Below are positions 12,856-24,164 of a DNA stretch of 64,000 bases, piece after piece. The DNA is from Lepeophtheirus salmonis. Its lineage: Eukaryota; Arthropoda; Copepoda; Siphonostomatoida; Caligidae. The DNA lies in NCBI RefSeq assembly GCF_016086655.4, contig NC_052135.2, positions 53,555,671 through 53,619,670 on the forward strand, written 5' to 3'. A program made the position numbers and the translations under genes. Below the pieces are notes generated by a model that did not search any database, had not been told where the DNA came from, and was given only the letters and a program-made list of their open reading frames with translations. Position 1 is the first letter of the stretch; each line of letters opens with the position of its first letter.

Positions 12856-13400
12856 GTGGTCCTTTAAAATCTAAACATTTTGAATTTTAACATCAACAAT
12901 ATATAATTACTGAATTAACAATACAGTTTCAACTAAATTAATACCAGAAATTATGTGTGTCGGAACTCTTTTAATCAATAATGTAGCCGCCCTTAGTGGA
13001 AATGATGGCTTCCAGGTGCGGAAGGTCTGGAACCCACCGTAGATGTAGTCCTCTGTGATGGCGTCTTAGTGCTTTCTGAAAAGTTGGTTTGAGGGCCTCA
13101 CTGTTTGGATGACAGACACTGCCGGCCTTCCCCAGGAAATGCATTAAAAAGTTGTAGTCGAGGGGGTTCATCAGGGCTGCAGGGAGCCAAATGTGTGAAA
13201 AAGAGTTTTAAAAAACTCAAAAGAATCATTTGATAGAGGGTTGTAACAGAGGAGCTGGGGTTCTTTCATTGCGGTTGTCAAAAGTGGCCTACCCTCCCTC
13301 ACAGAGATTTTTCCACACACTTTTTTGAGGGCCTTCTGGAAAGTCTGTTACTAAAAAGTCCCTATATCTTGTTATGGCTTTCTGATTGTCATATGTTAAC
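12856..13400 (-). mobile_element. Tc1-like deletion derivative, copy A (5' end missing)
   Basis: On the minus strand the last part reads MNPLDYNFLMHFLGKAGSVC, HPNSEALKPTFQKALRRHHRG and LEAIISTKGGYIID followed by a stop. This is the classic C-terminus of a Tc1-like transposase (SPD.NPLDY, H.N...LK, LEA.I...GG.I). It is joined almost directly to DNA that matches the N-terminal HTH region of copy B (13205-13385). The approximately 150-170 residues of the catalytic core between them are absent. The left end at about 12856 (GTGGTCCTTTAAAATCTAAA) is the terminal inverted repeat shared with copies B, D and E. Homology stops at about 13400, so the 5' end of the element is lost. Confidence 0.65.
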
Positions 13401-13711
13401 TGAGGTGGAATATTGTAAAAATATTTTTTTAAGGAAATCTTTTTCGAAAATATTTATTTCATTTTAAGTATTGTATCGTTAAGTGTTCTCAAAGATTTTA
13501 AAGGATTATTCCAGCATGATCCAAAACGCTGAGGCCGCTCATGAACACATAAATTATAAAACCTTGTGTTCATAATAATACCTTTTAATATTTATTGATC
13601 ATGCTCCAATTTTGTATAAACTATTTTAATTATCACCTTGAGCAATTTTAAAAGTAAAAAGCTCTACTTTATTTAAAAAAAAATTCTTTAGAGTGACTCA
13701 AACTTTTATTT

Positions 13712-14010
13712 GCAGGAGATGAAATAAGTGTTTGATTCCTTTGACGAATTTGCAAGTTCACCCTATGATAAAGATTTTCTATGGGATTGTGGTATTGAGA
13801 CTGTCTTGGCCACTCTATGAATTTAATGTGTTTCTTGTTGAACTACGACAGTATACTTTGGATCATTGTCGGAAGACCCATAACACGACCCATTTTCATT
13901 GCCCTGTCCAAAGGGCAATGAGTCTTCCGTCCAAGATTTCCTGTTAAAAGGGTATGTCCATCCATCCTTAGATGTAGGATAGCCGACCTTTCACCTGTGC
14001 ATCTTCGTTG
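13712..14010 (-). pseudogene. Tc1-like transposase fragment, C-terminal catalytic region
   Basis: The minus strand gives FNKKHIKFIEWPRQSQYHNP then IENLYHRVNLQIRQRN. This is the W(P)..SPDLNPIENLW..LK.R block that holds the third catalytic acidic position of many Tc1 transposases. SPDLNP reads SQYHNP, so the D is lost. The same block appears at 14925-15200, so two copies of one family lie about 1.2 kb apart. No N-terminal domain is present. Confidence 0.55.
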
Positions 14011-14112
14011 AGAATTGAATACAAACTGTTAAAGGTAAGTGGAGTGTGAACATAAAAATAATCTTTAAAAAAATCAAGAATATTCAGATTAGTTTATTTA
14101 TTTATATTCCGA

Positions 14113-14912
14113 GTTGTACATTAAAATCTTAACTCTTTGAATTTTAAACTTCAACAAGCTATAATTTATAAATTAATTTTTAATAATTAAAAAAATATAT
14201 TATGACTATAAATATACGTGTATCTGAGGTCACGTAATCATTAATGTAAGCGCCCTTAGTGACAATAACGGCTTCCAGGTGGAAGTTGAAGGTGTGCCTT
14301 CTGCCATGGTGTTCCAGTCCTGGTTGACAGAGACTTTGAGGGGCGGATGGGGTTGGCATGAGACCTGTAGGAAGCCAAAAGCGTCAAAAAAGAGTTCAAA
14401 ATAACTCAAAATACTCATTCCAAAAAATTTTGCAACTGAGGAGATGACGTTTTTTCATTTGTGGTGTCAAACGTGGTCTCTCCACCCTCACAAGGATCTT
14501 TCGACCCACTTTTTTGCTAAATCTCTGGACAGTCTGCTGTAAAACACCGATATTTCTTATTTGAGCCTTAATGGACATGAGGAGATAGCTCTTGGCTGTT
14601 TTCTTTAACTCCTTCAGGTCCAGTTTGGCCTTTTTGAAGGAGCATTCTTCCTCTCTAACGTTTCAGAATTCCCAAATGCGTATATGGTGGTCATTCAGAC
14701 GCTCAACTACTTTGAATGCACGAAAAAATATTTTTCAATCCCTTTCAGGTGTTTTTATCTGGATTTGTACGTAGGCAAGAGAGTAACTTGGTTTGTTTTG
14801 TTTTGTAACTAATTGTTTTTAATTTAATATATCGACGTATGAATTAATTTAAATCACTCAACCTTCATTAAATTTTGAATCAGTATGTGTTCAGATTTGA
14901 ATAGACCACACA
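14113..14912 (-). mobile_element. Tc1-like deletion derivative, copy B (about 0.8 kb, both ends present)
   Basis: Minus strand, 5' to 3': a DNA-binding region with MSIKAQIRNIGVLQQTVQRF, SKKVGRKILVRVERPRLTPQ and MKKRHLLSCKIFWNEYF (14396-14578), then after only about 60 bp the transposase C-terminus (VSVNQDWNTM, then a frame ending near the family's LEA..GG). The DDE core that normally separates these parts is missing. The right end (to about 14912) reads, reversed, GTGGTCTATTCAAATCTGAA. The left end (about 14113) reads GTTGTACATTAAAATCTTAA, an imperfect inverted match. The junction aligns with those of copies A, C and D. Confidence 0.7.
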
Positions 14913-14924
14913 GTAAAATGGAGG

Positions 14925-15200
14925 AAACAAGTTTTTGATACTTTGCCGATTTTGTAAGTTTGCCCACGGTGAGGTCCGGTGACTGGCTAGGCCACTTCAT
15001 AATCTTAATGTGCTTCTTCTTGAGTCACTGCTTAGTAGCCATAGCCAGACGTTTTGGCACATTGTCATCTTGGAAAACTTATTACATGAACCATTTCCAA
15101 TTCCCTAAGAAAAATAAGTTGTCCAAGATTTCTTATCCTCCCTAAGATGCGTTTAAGTCGTGATTTCCCCGTAGTAGATAAACCCCTAAAAAAAAAAACA
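14925..15200 (-). pseudogene. Tc1-like transposase fragment, second copy of the 13.7 kb family
   Basis: The minus strand reads VFQDDNVPKRLAMATKQ, a stop, LKKKHIKIMKWPSQSPDLTV, then GKLTKSAKY. The first block matches the Q(D/Q)DN.PKH...AT..WL motif with the second catalytic Asp, and the second matches WPSQSPDLNPIENL. SPDL is kept but the following NPIENLW is degraded. The right-hand DNA (GGAGGAAACAAGTTTTTGAT, about 14921) is homologous to 13716 onward. It abuts the terminal repeat of copy B almost directly. Confidence 0.6.
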
Positions 15201-16080
15201 TAACGGTGGTGATGGTGTTTTCAGGTTTATACTCAGCATTTTTCTTCTTCAAACACTTTCAGTTTTGTTCATATAATGTTAAAATATACCTACTATTAAA
15301 TTTCTATAATGTCTTTTTCTTTTTCATTAGGCAACCTTACCAATTCGGCAAGGGATAACATATTTTTTTGGTCTATGCGTTTTTTTTTTTTTTGCACGTA
15401 TGGTTTATTCACCTTTACATTAAGCCCTCGCACCAGTCGAAATCTTGTTTCATATTTGATTTTATCATTTTCAATTAATTTTTTTTCTTCAAGGTTCTGA
15501 CCATTTTTTTAGGAGAAATTTTTTTGGTCAAATAAATTATTATTTAGATATAATGTGTTTAGTATTAAAAATCCAAAATAGGAAATCTAATAAAAGAGTC
15601 GAGGATAGCAGGTTATTATTCATATTAATAAAATGAGCATTTGTGAATTTAAAAGACAACTTGAATAATTTTTCTAACAATTGGTATGGATTATATTTGT
15701 ATTCTTCGATAATTATTCATCTATTTGTTAGAAAAAAAAATTATTATTAAACCTTTAAAGGTGCTGAAAACTACACATAAATTAGACAAAATTGATTGTC
15801 ACAGTTAAAGAATGAGAAATTGTGAGATTATTTTTTTTACATTCTGTATTTGGTTTTTATATAATACAGAACACAAATATATTACTAAACCCGAGCAAAT
15901 AAATATATACATTTCAATTAATGTTCTAAAAATCAATCTTTGAAAAAAAAAAGAAAAAACCTGTAAACATGCAAATTAACAATCAAGATGAATATTTGAA
16001 CAAAATTTCTAATCACATTTTTTAAATATTTCTATGATTACGTGAAGTCGATGGAAGCACTGGATTTATTTTCCTGCAAA
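15201..16080. other. non-coding, AT-rich
   Basis: No gene recognised. 15380-15400 carries a poly-T run. The 63-codon frame at 15309-15500 is hydrophobic and T-rich and has no motif. The end (15770-15850) carries an ACAAAATTGATTGTCACAGT phrase that belongs to dispersed repeat DR2. Confidence 0.4.
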
Positions 16081-16084
16081 ATTC

Positions 16085-16285
16085 CATGACTCACATCCTC
16101 ATTTAAGAATGTTCATTGTGAGAGAGACAAAGCAGGCTGAAGCTGCCAAGATTATACCTCTTAACTCATCTTCCAGAATAGGCTGATATATAGTTAGTTG
16201 ACTCGCGATGAAGACTTTACAATTAAGAATGTCAATGCCCAGGTCCCTTGTTACCGCAGAGGTTCCATTGTTCTTCTTTGAAATT
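16085..16285 (-). mobile_element. LINE 3'-end fragment, minus strand
   Basis: Read on the minus strand this gives IDILNCKVFIASQLTIYQPI then LEDELRGIILAASACFVSL. It aligns with the 3' coding end of the LINE at the left edge of the window (IDFALLNSKALIASKLTSYE and VEEVRGIILAASARYVALL, about 1050-1180). The match at both protein and DNA level shows a 5'-truncated insertion of the same family in opposite orientation. Confidence 0.6.
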
Positions 16286-16359
16286 CTAAAAAGAACAAAA
16301 CCTTAAGCATATTTTTCTTTTAGCTTTATTGAATCCATAATATTTATGGATTTTAGATT

Positions 16360-16910
16360 TTTTGGCTGAATGGGACCATATTACGGCCTATATAAGTCTT
16401 TTAAAATCAAATAAAGGTTCGAAACTAAAATTAAAGTTCTTGTGTATCTTAATTTATGCCAAAAAATTTATGCTATTATGTTCCATTTAAATAAATGTTG
16501 TCCTTCTCACTTATAAAATTTCATGTGGCCTGCCAATAAGAAAACAAAACTCAAGGGCGTTTTATCAAAATTTAGTGTGGTTGAGATTAGTATATTTCGA
16601 CTAACTATCGTCAATTTCTATCAACAATTTAATCTTATTATCCCTTTGAGTGTACCGTTAATAACAGTACTTAAAGTAGACAAAATTGGTCATCACAATG
16701 AAAGAAGTAAAATTGATGAAAGGGGCTATAAACTATAGATAAAGTTCTTGGGTATCTAAATTTATGCTACAATTTTAAAAAATATGCCTTTAATTCACTC
16801 AAATATGTATAAGAAATAATAAGGTGATTGTATTTTTTCCATTTCTTAATTTTTGTTCAAGATTTGTTTTATTTGATTAACCACATATTTAATAGAAAAA
16901 TAGTGATATA
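16360..16910 (+). repeat. dispersed repeat DR2, one or two overlapping copies
   Basis: Phrases found here recur at 17.7-18.2, 34.5-35.4, 43.4, 51.1 and 54.3-54.5 kb. They are TATATAAGTCTTTTAAAATC near 16392, a TTAAAGTAGACAAAATTGGT CATCACAATGAAAG segment near 16670, TTCACTCAAATATGTATA near 16794, and TTTTTGTTCAAGATT followed by AACCACATATTTAA near 16852-16893. The segment is non-coding. The direction given is that of the shared phrase order. Confidence 0.45.
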
Positions 16911-17080
16911 AAATACAATTTTTCAAATCTTAAAAATTCAAATTTTGGTGAAGTTTTTAGTTATATTTTAACTGACTCTCATTCAATTGGCACACAAGTC
17001 ATCATCATAAAATGTGGATCAAATAGTACAATTTGATAACCTTATAACCTTGATAACCCTTAACCCTTGAAGAATTATCT

Positions 17081-17254
17081 ATGGACTCTGTACCACGCAT
17101 ACAATTGTGCATCAAGCCGGACTGTAAAGAGTTCCAAAAGATCCCCGTTGCAACAAACCATTGGATTTGTCCTCATGGGACTCATTGGATTCTTTGTCAA
17201 ACTCATTCATATTCTCTATCAATAACATTATCGTTGGATCATGAAACTTTTTAA
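17081..17254 (+). CDS. 57-codon Cys/His-rich reading frame, function unknown
   Basis: An ATG-to-stop frame starting MDSVPRIQLCIKPDCKEFQK. It contains C-x4-C at residues 10 and 15, then C30, H32, H35, C39 and H42 in the stretch WICPHGTHWILCQTH. This spacing recalls zinc-binding modules such as the IBR domain of RBR ubiquitin ligases (C-x4-C...CP..G..WC..C). I did not recognise a specific protein. The composition (C, H, W, P) is unlike the surrounding AT-rich junk, whose chance frames are rich in F, I, K and L. There is no clear promoter, poly-A signal or splice partner, and repeats flank it on both sides. It may be a lone decaying exon, a retrocopy, a short gene, or chance. Confidence 0.25.
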   Translation: MDSVPRIQLCIKPDCKEFQKIPVATNHWICPHGTHWILCQTHSYSLSITLSLDHETF

Positions 17255-17729
17255 TCAAAGATATGCATTTTTTTGTAACTTCTCGATCCTTTTGGAAATA
17301 TGTGCTATTGTTTTTTTTATTTACTATCTTCTTTTCTCTTTTATTTTAAGAATGAAATTATTTTACATAAAAAAAAGACTTGTTTTATGTTGCCAAACTA
17401 CATGTTTAATGGAAAAATTAATTGAAGGAGATAAAATAAGATTCTTCAAATCTTTAAAATATTAGATTTTATAGAATTTATTAGTATAAATAGTTCTATA
17501 CTAAGGTTTTTCAATGTGTACAAGAGCAAACAATAGTTGTGCCCCTCGAAAGACAACAAAACAGAGATCCATTATTCCAGGAATCCCGACTCCCCGGCCC
17601 GTATACAAAACCAAATTTTCCTTCATTTTTCTTTTGTAGGTTAAAGGAACTTAAAATCACAATTATTTTTGCTAATTTTGATACCCTTTAAAAATTCTTA
17701 CACCCCTGCCCCTCCCAGTTTGAAATACG

Positions 17730-18260
17730 TTAATCTGTACAATAGTTGGACTACATTTTGAGCAAAAAAGAAAGCCAAAATGATTGTGTTCAAATTGAGA
17801 TAAGGTTACTCTACATCAAATAATCGTTAATTTTTATGAACAAATTATTTTAATGAAATTCCTTTAAATAGGCAACTAATAACACTTGAATAAGCAAAAA
17901 TCTAATTTTTTTCAAAAATATTATTGGACTCAAATTAAGTCTTATAACTCAAATAAAGGTTTTAAACAATAGTTAACATTATTATACAATCATCACAGAA
18001 ATTTAAATATGAAGTCTATAATTTACTCAAATGTGTAAATTATGTTGTATATAACATAGGTATATATGAAGTGAAAATTACAATTGGATTCTCACTTACT
18101 CCTGATTTTTGTCCAATGTTGTTTTTATATTGACGAACCACATTTGTAGTCCAGGCTCACTTATGAGAAGACAACCCCAGGACATTTCTCTTTTCTTTAT
18201 TTTTTGTTCAAGACTGTTTTTGTGTTCACTAACCATATATATAATTTAAAATATGCAATA
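17730..18260 (+). repeat. dispersed repeat DR2, further copy or copies
   Basis: Shares with 16.4-16.9 kb the phrases CAAATTAAGTCTTATAACTC / CAAATAAAGG, then a TTTACTCAAATGTG segment. It has two successive versions of the terminal phrase: TTTTGTCCAATGTTGTTTTT ATATTGACGAACCACAT (about 18110-18150) and TTTTGTTCAAGACTGTTTTT GTGTTCACTAACCATAT (about 18205-18240). The doubled terminus suggests a tandem partial duplication or two adjacent copies. Non-coding. Confidence 0.45.
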
Positions 18261-18639
18261 TATCAGTGTTATAATTTGTATCATGAAATATTCAAAAACT
18301 CTTTTTTTATATGATGAGTCTACACATTAAACATTTGTAGTGTTTATTTTTCAAACACAAATATTAATTTACATTTTATCTAAACATCAATGTGTTTATT
18401 TTTTTCAATATAATATTCAAAAGATATGAATGATAGAATTGTTGCAAATAAAAATTGGTTTTATTAAAAGAAAATCGATATATTTTATTAAATTGTACAA
18501 ATATATTCATATTTTTTTACCTATCTTTATATCAATATATTGATAATAATTTCGGTTCTTAACCTTGAATTAAAATTAATATGTTTTTATTGATTCTTCA
18601 AAACTTTATATAAACATGATTTAATATAAGAGAGGTGAA

Positions 18640-21200
18640 CAAATCGAGGAGGTGTGTGCTTCACAACAAATGAATGTCTCTAATGAGGGGAAAAGGTCAT
18701 TGGAGAAGTAGGATCATCCATAATCGACGTAACCTTTGCAAATGACATAATGCTCCCATATATATCAGATTGGAGAGTTTTTCATAAGCCTACAATGCCT
18801 GACCACAGATACCTTATGTTTAAATTGGACTTACACAATGAGCCAATACTATTGATAGATTTAAAAGCTGTTAAATGTTCAGAATTTTTATGAAACTACT
18901 TTCCCTAAGAGATTCTGCCTTGTCAGGAAAGTGAACTTAATCTGAATGCCATTGAAATGCTCTCCTATCACATCATAAATTCCTTAAAGATTGCGCTTGA
19001 AAAAGTGCCCCATTGAAAGCGAAAATTCAATACAAAGCTGTATCATGGTGGACCCAGAAGCTGAGAACTTGAGGAGAAAGGTGAAGATAGCTAAAACAAA
19101 AGTAAAAAAGACAGAATGCACAATTGATAGGGAAGCTTATATTAGCTCTAAAAGAGAGTATAGAAGAGTCATAGAACTAGAAAGACGTCATCACTGGAGA
19201 AAGAGATGTACTGAATTGGATTTCCAACAAACCTTAAAATAGCTGCAATTCAACGCCAAAAAAGAGAGAAATAATTAAACATTAGGAATTTTAAAAAATC
19301 ACGAAGGAAACTTTTCAGGCAAGAATAGTTTGGATAAAATGATTTGACTAATTTCAGCAACGCCACCCTCCATGGGGCAGGGAAGGGAAAATTAATGGAC
19401 TCAAAAAATTGGAGGAAAGTAAAAAGCTACTCATTATGGTTGAAGAAAATTGATGGAGTACTCGTGAAAGAAGTTTTTAAATCTTTCAGAATTTAAAAAA
19501 ACCAGGACCTTATAAACTTGGCCCAATATTTTTTAGGAGTATGTCAGATGAATATTATAATAGAATAGCATTTTTATACAGATTATCCTTGAAGTTTTCT
19601 TATGTTCCCAAGAAATGAAATGAATCAAAAGTTTTGTTTTTAGGAAAACCAAACAAATAGGATTATTCAAACCCCAAAGCATTTCGGCCCATAACATTGG
19701 CAAGCACAATAGTCAAAGGAATGGAGATAATCATTTATTCACATATCGAATTTTTACAAACTAAAGGTTCCTATGACCAATCAGTACGGGTTTGAAATAG
19801 GGAAATCAACTGATTCTCCTTTTGCCAAATTAGTAAATAGAGCAGAGAGTGCCGTGCTCAACAAAAACCCTTCTATTGCTGTTTTCTTTGACATTAAAGG
19901 AGCATTTGACAACCCCCCCCCCCCCCTATATGACATAATTGAAAAAACTTCTGGAGCAAAATAGTATAATTAATTGACTTTTCCCCAATTCAGTGGTACA
20001 AACATTTTTTAAATAGCAGAGAAATCGTTTGTACGCAACAGGGAATAAAGATGTGTTTCACTCAAGGGCTATCCTCAGGGGACATTCTTTCCCCATTTGT
20101 ATGGAATGGTACAATTCAGTATTTAAATTAGGCCTGAGATGGTCCATTGCTTACAATTGAATTTGCTGATGACATAGTTTTTATTATCTCAGGTATAGAT
20201 CTACGGTCTATGGCTATTTTAATACAAACACGAGTAAATGAAATGACACATCAAGTCATTGAAATTGGGCTTAAATTTATAGAGTCTAAAAAAAAAAGAA
20301 TGGTATGCACCCGAGCCTGCAAAGTGATATACCCTAACATTATAATCAATGAGAGAACAATAAAATGGGTAGAACAATACAAATATCTTGAAGTTATTAT
20401 AGACTTCAGACTTAGAGTGGCGGCCCATTTTTAATATATTATACAAAAAGCCAAAAAGTTTTTTTGCAGTCAGGAATTTGATTGGACAAAAGTGGAGCCT
20501 ACGGCCTTACTACATTAAATGGATTCGGACTGCCTGCCTGGAGCCTATTATTTGTTATGGAGCAGGGATATGGGCATCTCGAGTTATTCAGGTAGACCTT
20601 CTTATCCAAAGGATCAGGAGAATTAATAAACTTGCATGTCTTTTGATGTGTGAAGCAATTAGGTCTACTCCTACAAAAGCCATGGAACTTATATTTTTAA
20701 ATGGAATCACTATATTTAAGCATAAAAAAGAATGCACTTAGGGCAAGGCTAAAAACTATGTAAGATGTTCCAATGTCCTGGATGACCCACTCCAGATCTA
20801 AAGGAACGGCAGAAATACTTCAAAAATAATTAAGGGTATGCCTCAGCAAATTTGGTGTCTCCATAGAAAATACATTTCATAACGCTTATTCTCTACCTCC
20901 GTTTGTATTGATAAAAAATGAGACACTCTTGGATCTGCATTGCCTCAATGTTTTCACAGATAGATCGAAGATTGTGGATAAAGTTGATTATGGATGGTGC
21001 ATTACCATAGAAGATAAATTTTTTATATTCATAAAAATATGTACCATACATATATAGTATTATGAAACAATTAAGAGGGATAGTACAATTATGCATCGGA
21101 ATGGATAAAATACTTCCCACAGATGTCGGTGGGCATGAAAAGGCTCTACAGTTTATAATTCGTCAGTACAAAAAGATCATTAATGAATTATTATATCTAT
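18640..21200 (+). mobile_element. R1/Jockey-like LINE, ORF2 relic (endonuclease end, RT, C-terminus)
   Basis: Plus-strand motifs appear in the order expected for ORF2. The end of an AP-endonuclease comes first (SIIDVTFANDIMLPYISDW, then MPDHRYLMFKLDL, 18725-18835). A WW..ELR.LRR-type linker follows (19040-19250), then RT fragments: AFRPITLASTIVKGMEIIIY (19680-19740), FFDIKGAFDN (motif A, 19887-19916), and IEFADDIVFIISGIDL (motif C with the FADD box, about 20158-20200). A thumb region has WVEQYKYLEVIIDFRLRV. The later part (20480-20740) has KWIRTACLEPIICYGAGIW. Many stops and shifts, including a C-run at 19913-19926 directly after motif A, show it is dead. After 21200 comes an AT-rich tail with no coding signal. 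Confidence 0.75.
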
Positions 21201-21499
21201 TAATGTATGTTTTATACTATTATGTTTGATTATTTTATTGTATTGTTGTAGTTTTAATTGTTTTGTTTTTTTGATTTTTTGTTTTGAGGATGTATTAGAA
21301 GATATTGATTTTAAAATATTATTTTTAATTACGTTTTTATATTATGCAAATATTTAGTAAATATAAACATGTTGACGAGGAAAAAAAATCTTTTGAGTTC
21401 ACATTGGATAGAAAAATTCGGGCCTCAAATTAAAAACAATTTAATTTCGGTGTACGGTCTAACATCACGGCCTGGACCAAATATCGGTCCAAATCGGGA

Positions 21500-22110
21500 A
21501 GGAAAACGGCCTTTATCTTCCACCTCAAGGATGTACAAAAATTACGGATTTATTCTCCTGAAAAGTCAGCGGTGTGGCCTTGATGGCAGACTCCAAAAAT
21601 CTCACATACCCATTATGCTTGTTGCAAACAGCTCCCTCGACCTTTGGCTATATTAAATGATCCAAAGGATTAAGGTCAGGGGAGCTTGTAGGCAACATGT
21701 TCTATGACACATTCAAAAAAAGCTAGGATATAGTCAACCTCTTCTCCTTTTTGGTCATTGTAATGAGATGTTTTTTCCTCCTTACTCTTGATTTTGCTCC
21801 AAGTCATCTTTAATAATAATTCGGAGCATACCCTTGCTCACATTCATCTTTTTGTCAGATCCTGAGGGCACTAACAATCTCGGTTGGGGTCTTAAGTTGG
21901 TATTCTTCCACTTTACTCTATTGTTTTTTTCACGTCAGTTTTTATAAACCTTTGGAGCGTATCCTTGTCCATAATCATCTTCTTGGTCGTACCGCGAATC
22001 ATTATCACTGGATTTCTAGCAAGGCAGTTTTTGAAATGCTTTTTCTTTGTACTTAATTTCGTTTAGGACCTTACCCACCTTTTCTGGCGATTGTTCCTTG
22101 GATTTAATTT
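21500..22110 (-). mobile_element. Tc1-like deletion derivative, second family
   Basis: Minus strand, from the right: SPEKVGKVLNEIKYKEKAFQ, then DNA-binding blocks spread over frames (KDTLQRFIKTDVKKTIE; KVEEYQLKTPTEIVSALRI; LGAKSRVRRKKHLITMTKKE). Within about 60 bp this is followed by SSPDLNPLDHLI, KVEGAVCNKHNGYVRFLESA and IKATPLTFQEN. So an HTH region is fused to the third catalytic Asp block and the C-terminus, with the first two catalytic positions missing. The sequence differs from copies A-E, so this is another family with the same kind of deletion. Terminal inverted repeats were not identified. Confidence 0.6.
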
Positions 22111-22951
22111 AGTTTTAATGTACTACTCAAATATGACGCATGATATACTTGTAAAAAGACGCCAAAAAAAGATACGACTTTGAAGAATATCTTTTTTATT
22201 TGTTTCCAAATAACCCCAATCAAATTTAGGGGTTTGACTCGCGTACTTTATCCTTGCATTGTGTACCTATGTACAAATTGTACAAGTCGTCAGTAAATCA
22301 CGATTTTCAAAATAATAATAATAATTTAACATTCTCTGCAAACAATTATGTTGTCAGAAGTCATAAAGCAAAATAATAGTTATTATTATTACTATCAAAA
22401 TTTAACGTTGATTATACCAGGAACGTACATGAGGCTTTACATTATACATACATACTAATTATACTCATCCTTGAGCATTTTCATGTCTATGAGTCAAAAT
22501 ATTAGATTTGTGAGTCTTAATTCATCATATCTGCGCAAAATTATCCCTTATTTAAAATTCCATGCAATTCCTTTTCATTTATTTCCTTGATAATTTTCAA
22601 AAATCTTCATTATTCTCCCCTTATAAATATATTTTTCTCACTAGATTTATTAACTGACCAGGACATGATATTGGAATAGCTACCTCATAAATAGACCCTT
22701 GACCTTGGGTATAATTATGAGCCATTGCAACAAAAAAAAACTAAAAAGAAATAAGAAGATATGAACATTGCATTTATAGGTGTGTGTTAGAGTGGTTTAA
22801 AAAAATCGAAATGTTGGGGACAGGGAAGGGTGCATCAAACCCCCATGGTTTTTTTTTCATTTTTGGGGGATTTTCTTACCTATTCTCTCAAATCTGACGC
22901 TTGGTAATTGAATCATGCATGTAAAAAATCAAGAAAATTAGAGATAATACC
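22111..22951. other. non-coding, AT-rich
   Basis: No gene recognised. Only AT-rich DNA with short homopolymer runs. Confidence 0.4.
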
Positions 22952-23822
22952 GAGTAATCTATTAAAATATAAATATTTTGAATTCTAGACTTCATCAAGA
23001 TCTAATTTATTAATTAATAATAGAATTTCATCAAAATTAATGTGATAACGTAAGTCTGAATTCAGATGAATATCTGAATTGTTTTATTTATTAATATAGC
23101 GCCTTTAGCGGCTATGATGGATTCAAGACGGCAGCAGAATACCTGGAAACTGCAGGCATATAGTCCTCTTTCATAGCGTCTCAATGCAAATTAACAGTAG
23201 CTTTAAGGGCATTTGTGTTTGGATGACGAAAACTCAAGGCCTTCCTCTTGAAATTTGCTCAAAAGGTATCTTTGTGGAGGCTGGGATCAGGGGCTGTAGG
23301 GGGTGGGACAAAAGTTTCAAAAAATAGTTCAAAACAGTCTTGCAAAAAAGAATATAGGTTTTGTTTCATTGCTGGTGTTGAAAGTGGCCTCTTCGCCCAC
23401 ATTAGGCTCTTTCTACCCACTAATTTGATAGCTCTTTGGACTGTCTAGTGTGAAACCCCAAAATCTCTTGCATAGGCCCTCATGGACTTGAGGGGATTGG
23501 CTTGGACTGTTATTTTTTTTTACTCCTCCGGGCAGTTTGGCCTTTTTGACAGATATCTTGTTTCTCTACAATGTTTCTGACTTTTGACGGCTAGAAGGAG
23601 GCCTTGGAGAGACCCAACTGCTTGGAGTTCGCAAATGGAAATACGTAGATCACGTTCAAGATTTATTTTCTCAACTTGTACGTATGCTAGAGAGCTCCAG
23701 TTTGTGTTGTTCTATTATTAATTGCTTATGCTTTAATATATCGAAGTTTGAATTAATTTGAATCACTCAACCTTCATTAATTATTAAATTAGCAAGTGTT
23801 AAGACTTTAATTTCTAAGTGAC
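22952..23822 (-). mobile_element. Tc1-like deletion derivative, copy C (about 0.87 kb)
   Basis: Same family as copies A, B, D and E. The left end (GTAATCTATTAAAATATAAA, then TTTTGAATTC) and right end (AAGTGTTAAGACTTTAATTT) correspond to the family termini. On the minus strand the C-terminal block (FVIQTQMPLKLLLICIETL, and a degraded LEA..AK) lies about 60 bp after the DNA-binding half, with the same join as the other copies. Reading frames are badly broken. Confidence 0.65.
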
Positions 23823-24081
23823 ATGCCTGTATTAAATGGCCAGTCAATTGAAAATTAAATAAGTGATACTTTAGTACAGTTGGTCTCTTAAACCAAGGTT
23901 CGGATTCTCTAAAAATTCTAATTTTGAAAAGTAGATAGCATCACTTAGTGCAGTGATCCCCTTAAAATAGATGACCGTTATTCCAGATTTGAACATATTC
24001 ATAAGGTTTATATTTACTACGACTAAAAAATTGGGTGTGTTTTTCAATATTTTTTTCATGAAAACAGTGTATTTGACATAC

Positions 24082-24161
24082 CTTGTCTCCAGGTATCTGG
24101 GTCCTTGGTGGTCATCGAGGAAGTATATAGATGTACTCGGGGACATAGTATAAAAATCCAT
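24082..24161 (-). CDS. candidate first coding exon, minus strand (speculative)
   Basis: On the minus strand an ATG at 24161 opens MDFYTMSPSTSIYFLDD, then HQGPRYLET, and reaches AAG|GTATGT, a good match to an animal 5' splice site, with the G of GT at 24081. Codons before the donor are varied. After it the frame becomes rich in K, N, I and F, as expected for intron. I cannot name the protein, and no downstream exon was identified at lower coordinates. A chance frame with a chance donor remains possible. Confidence 0.22.
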
Positions 24162-24164
24162 CAC

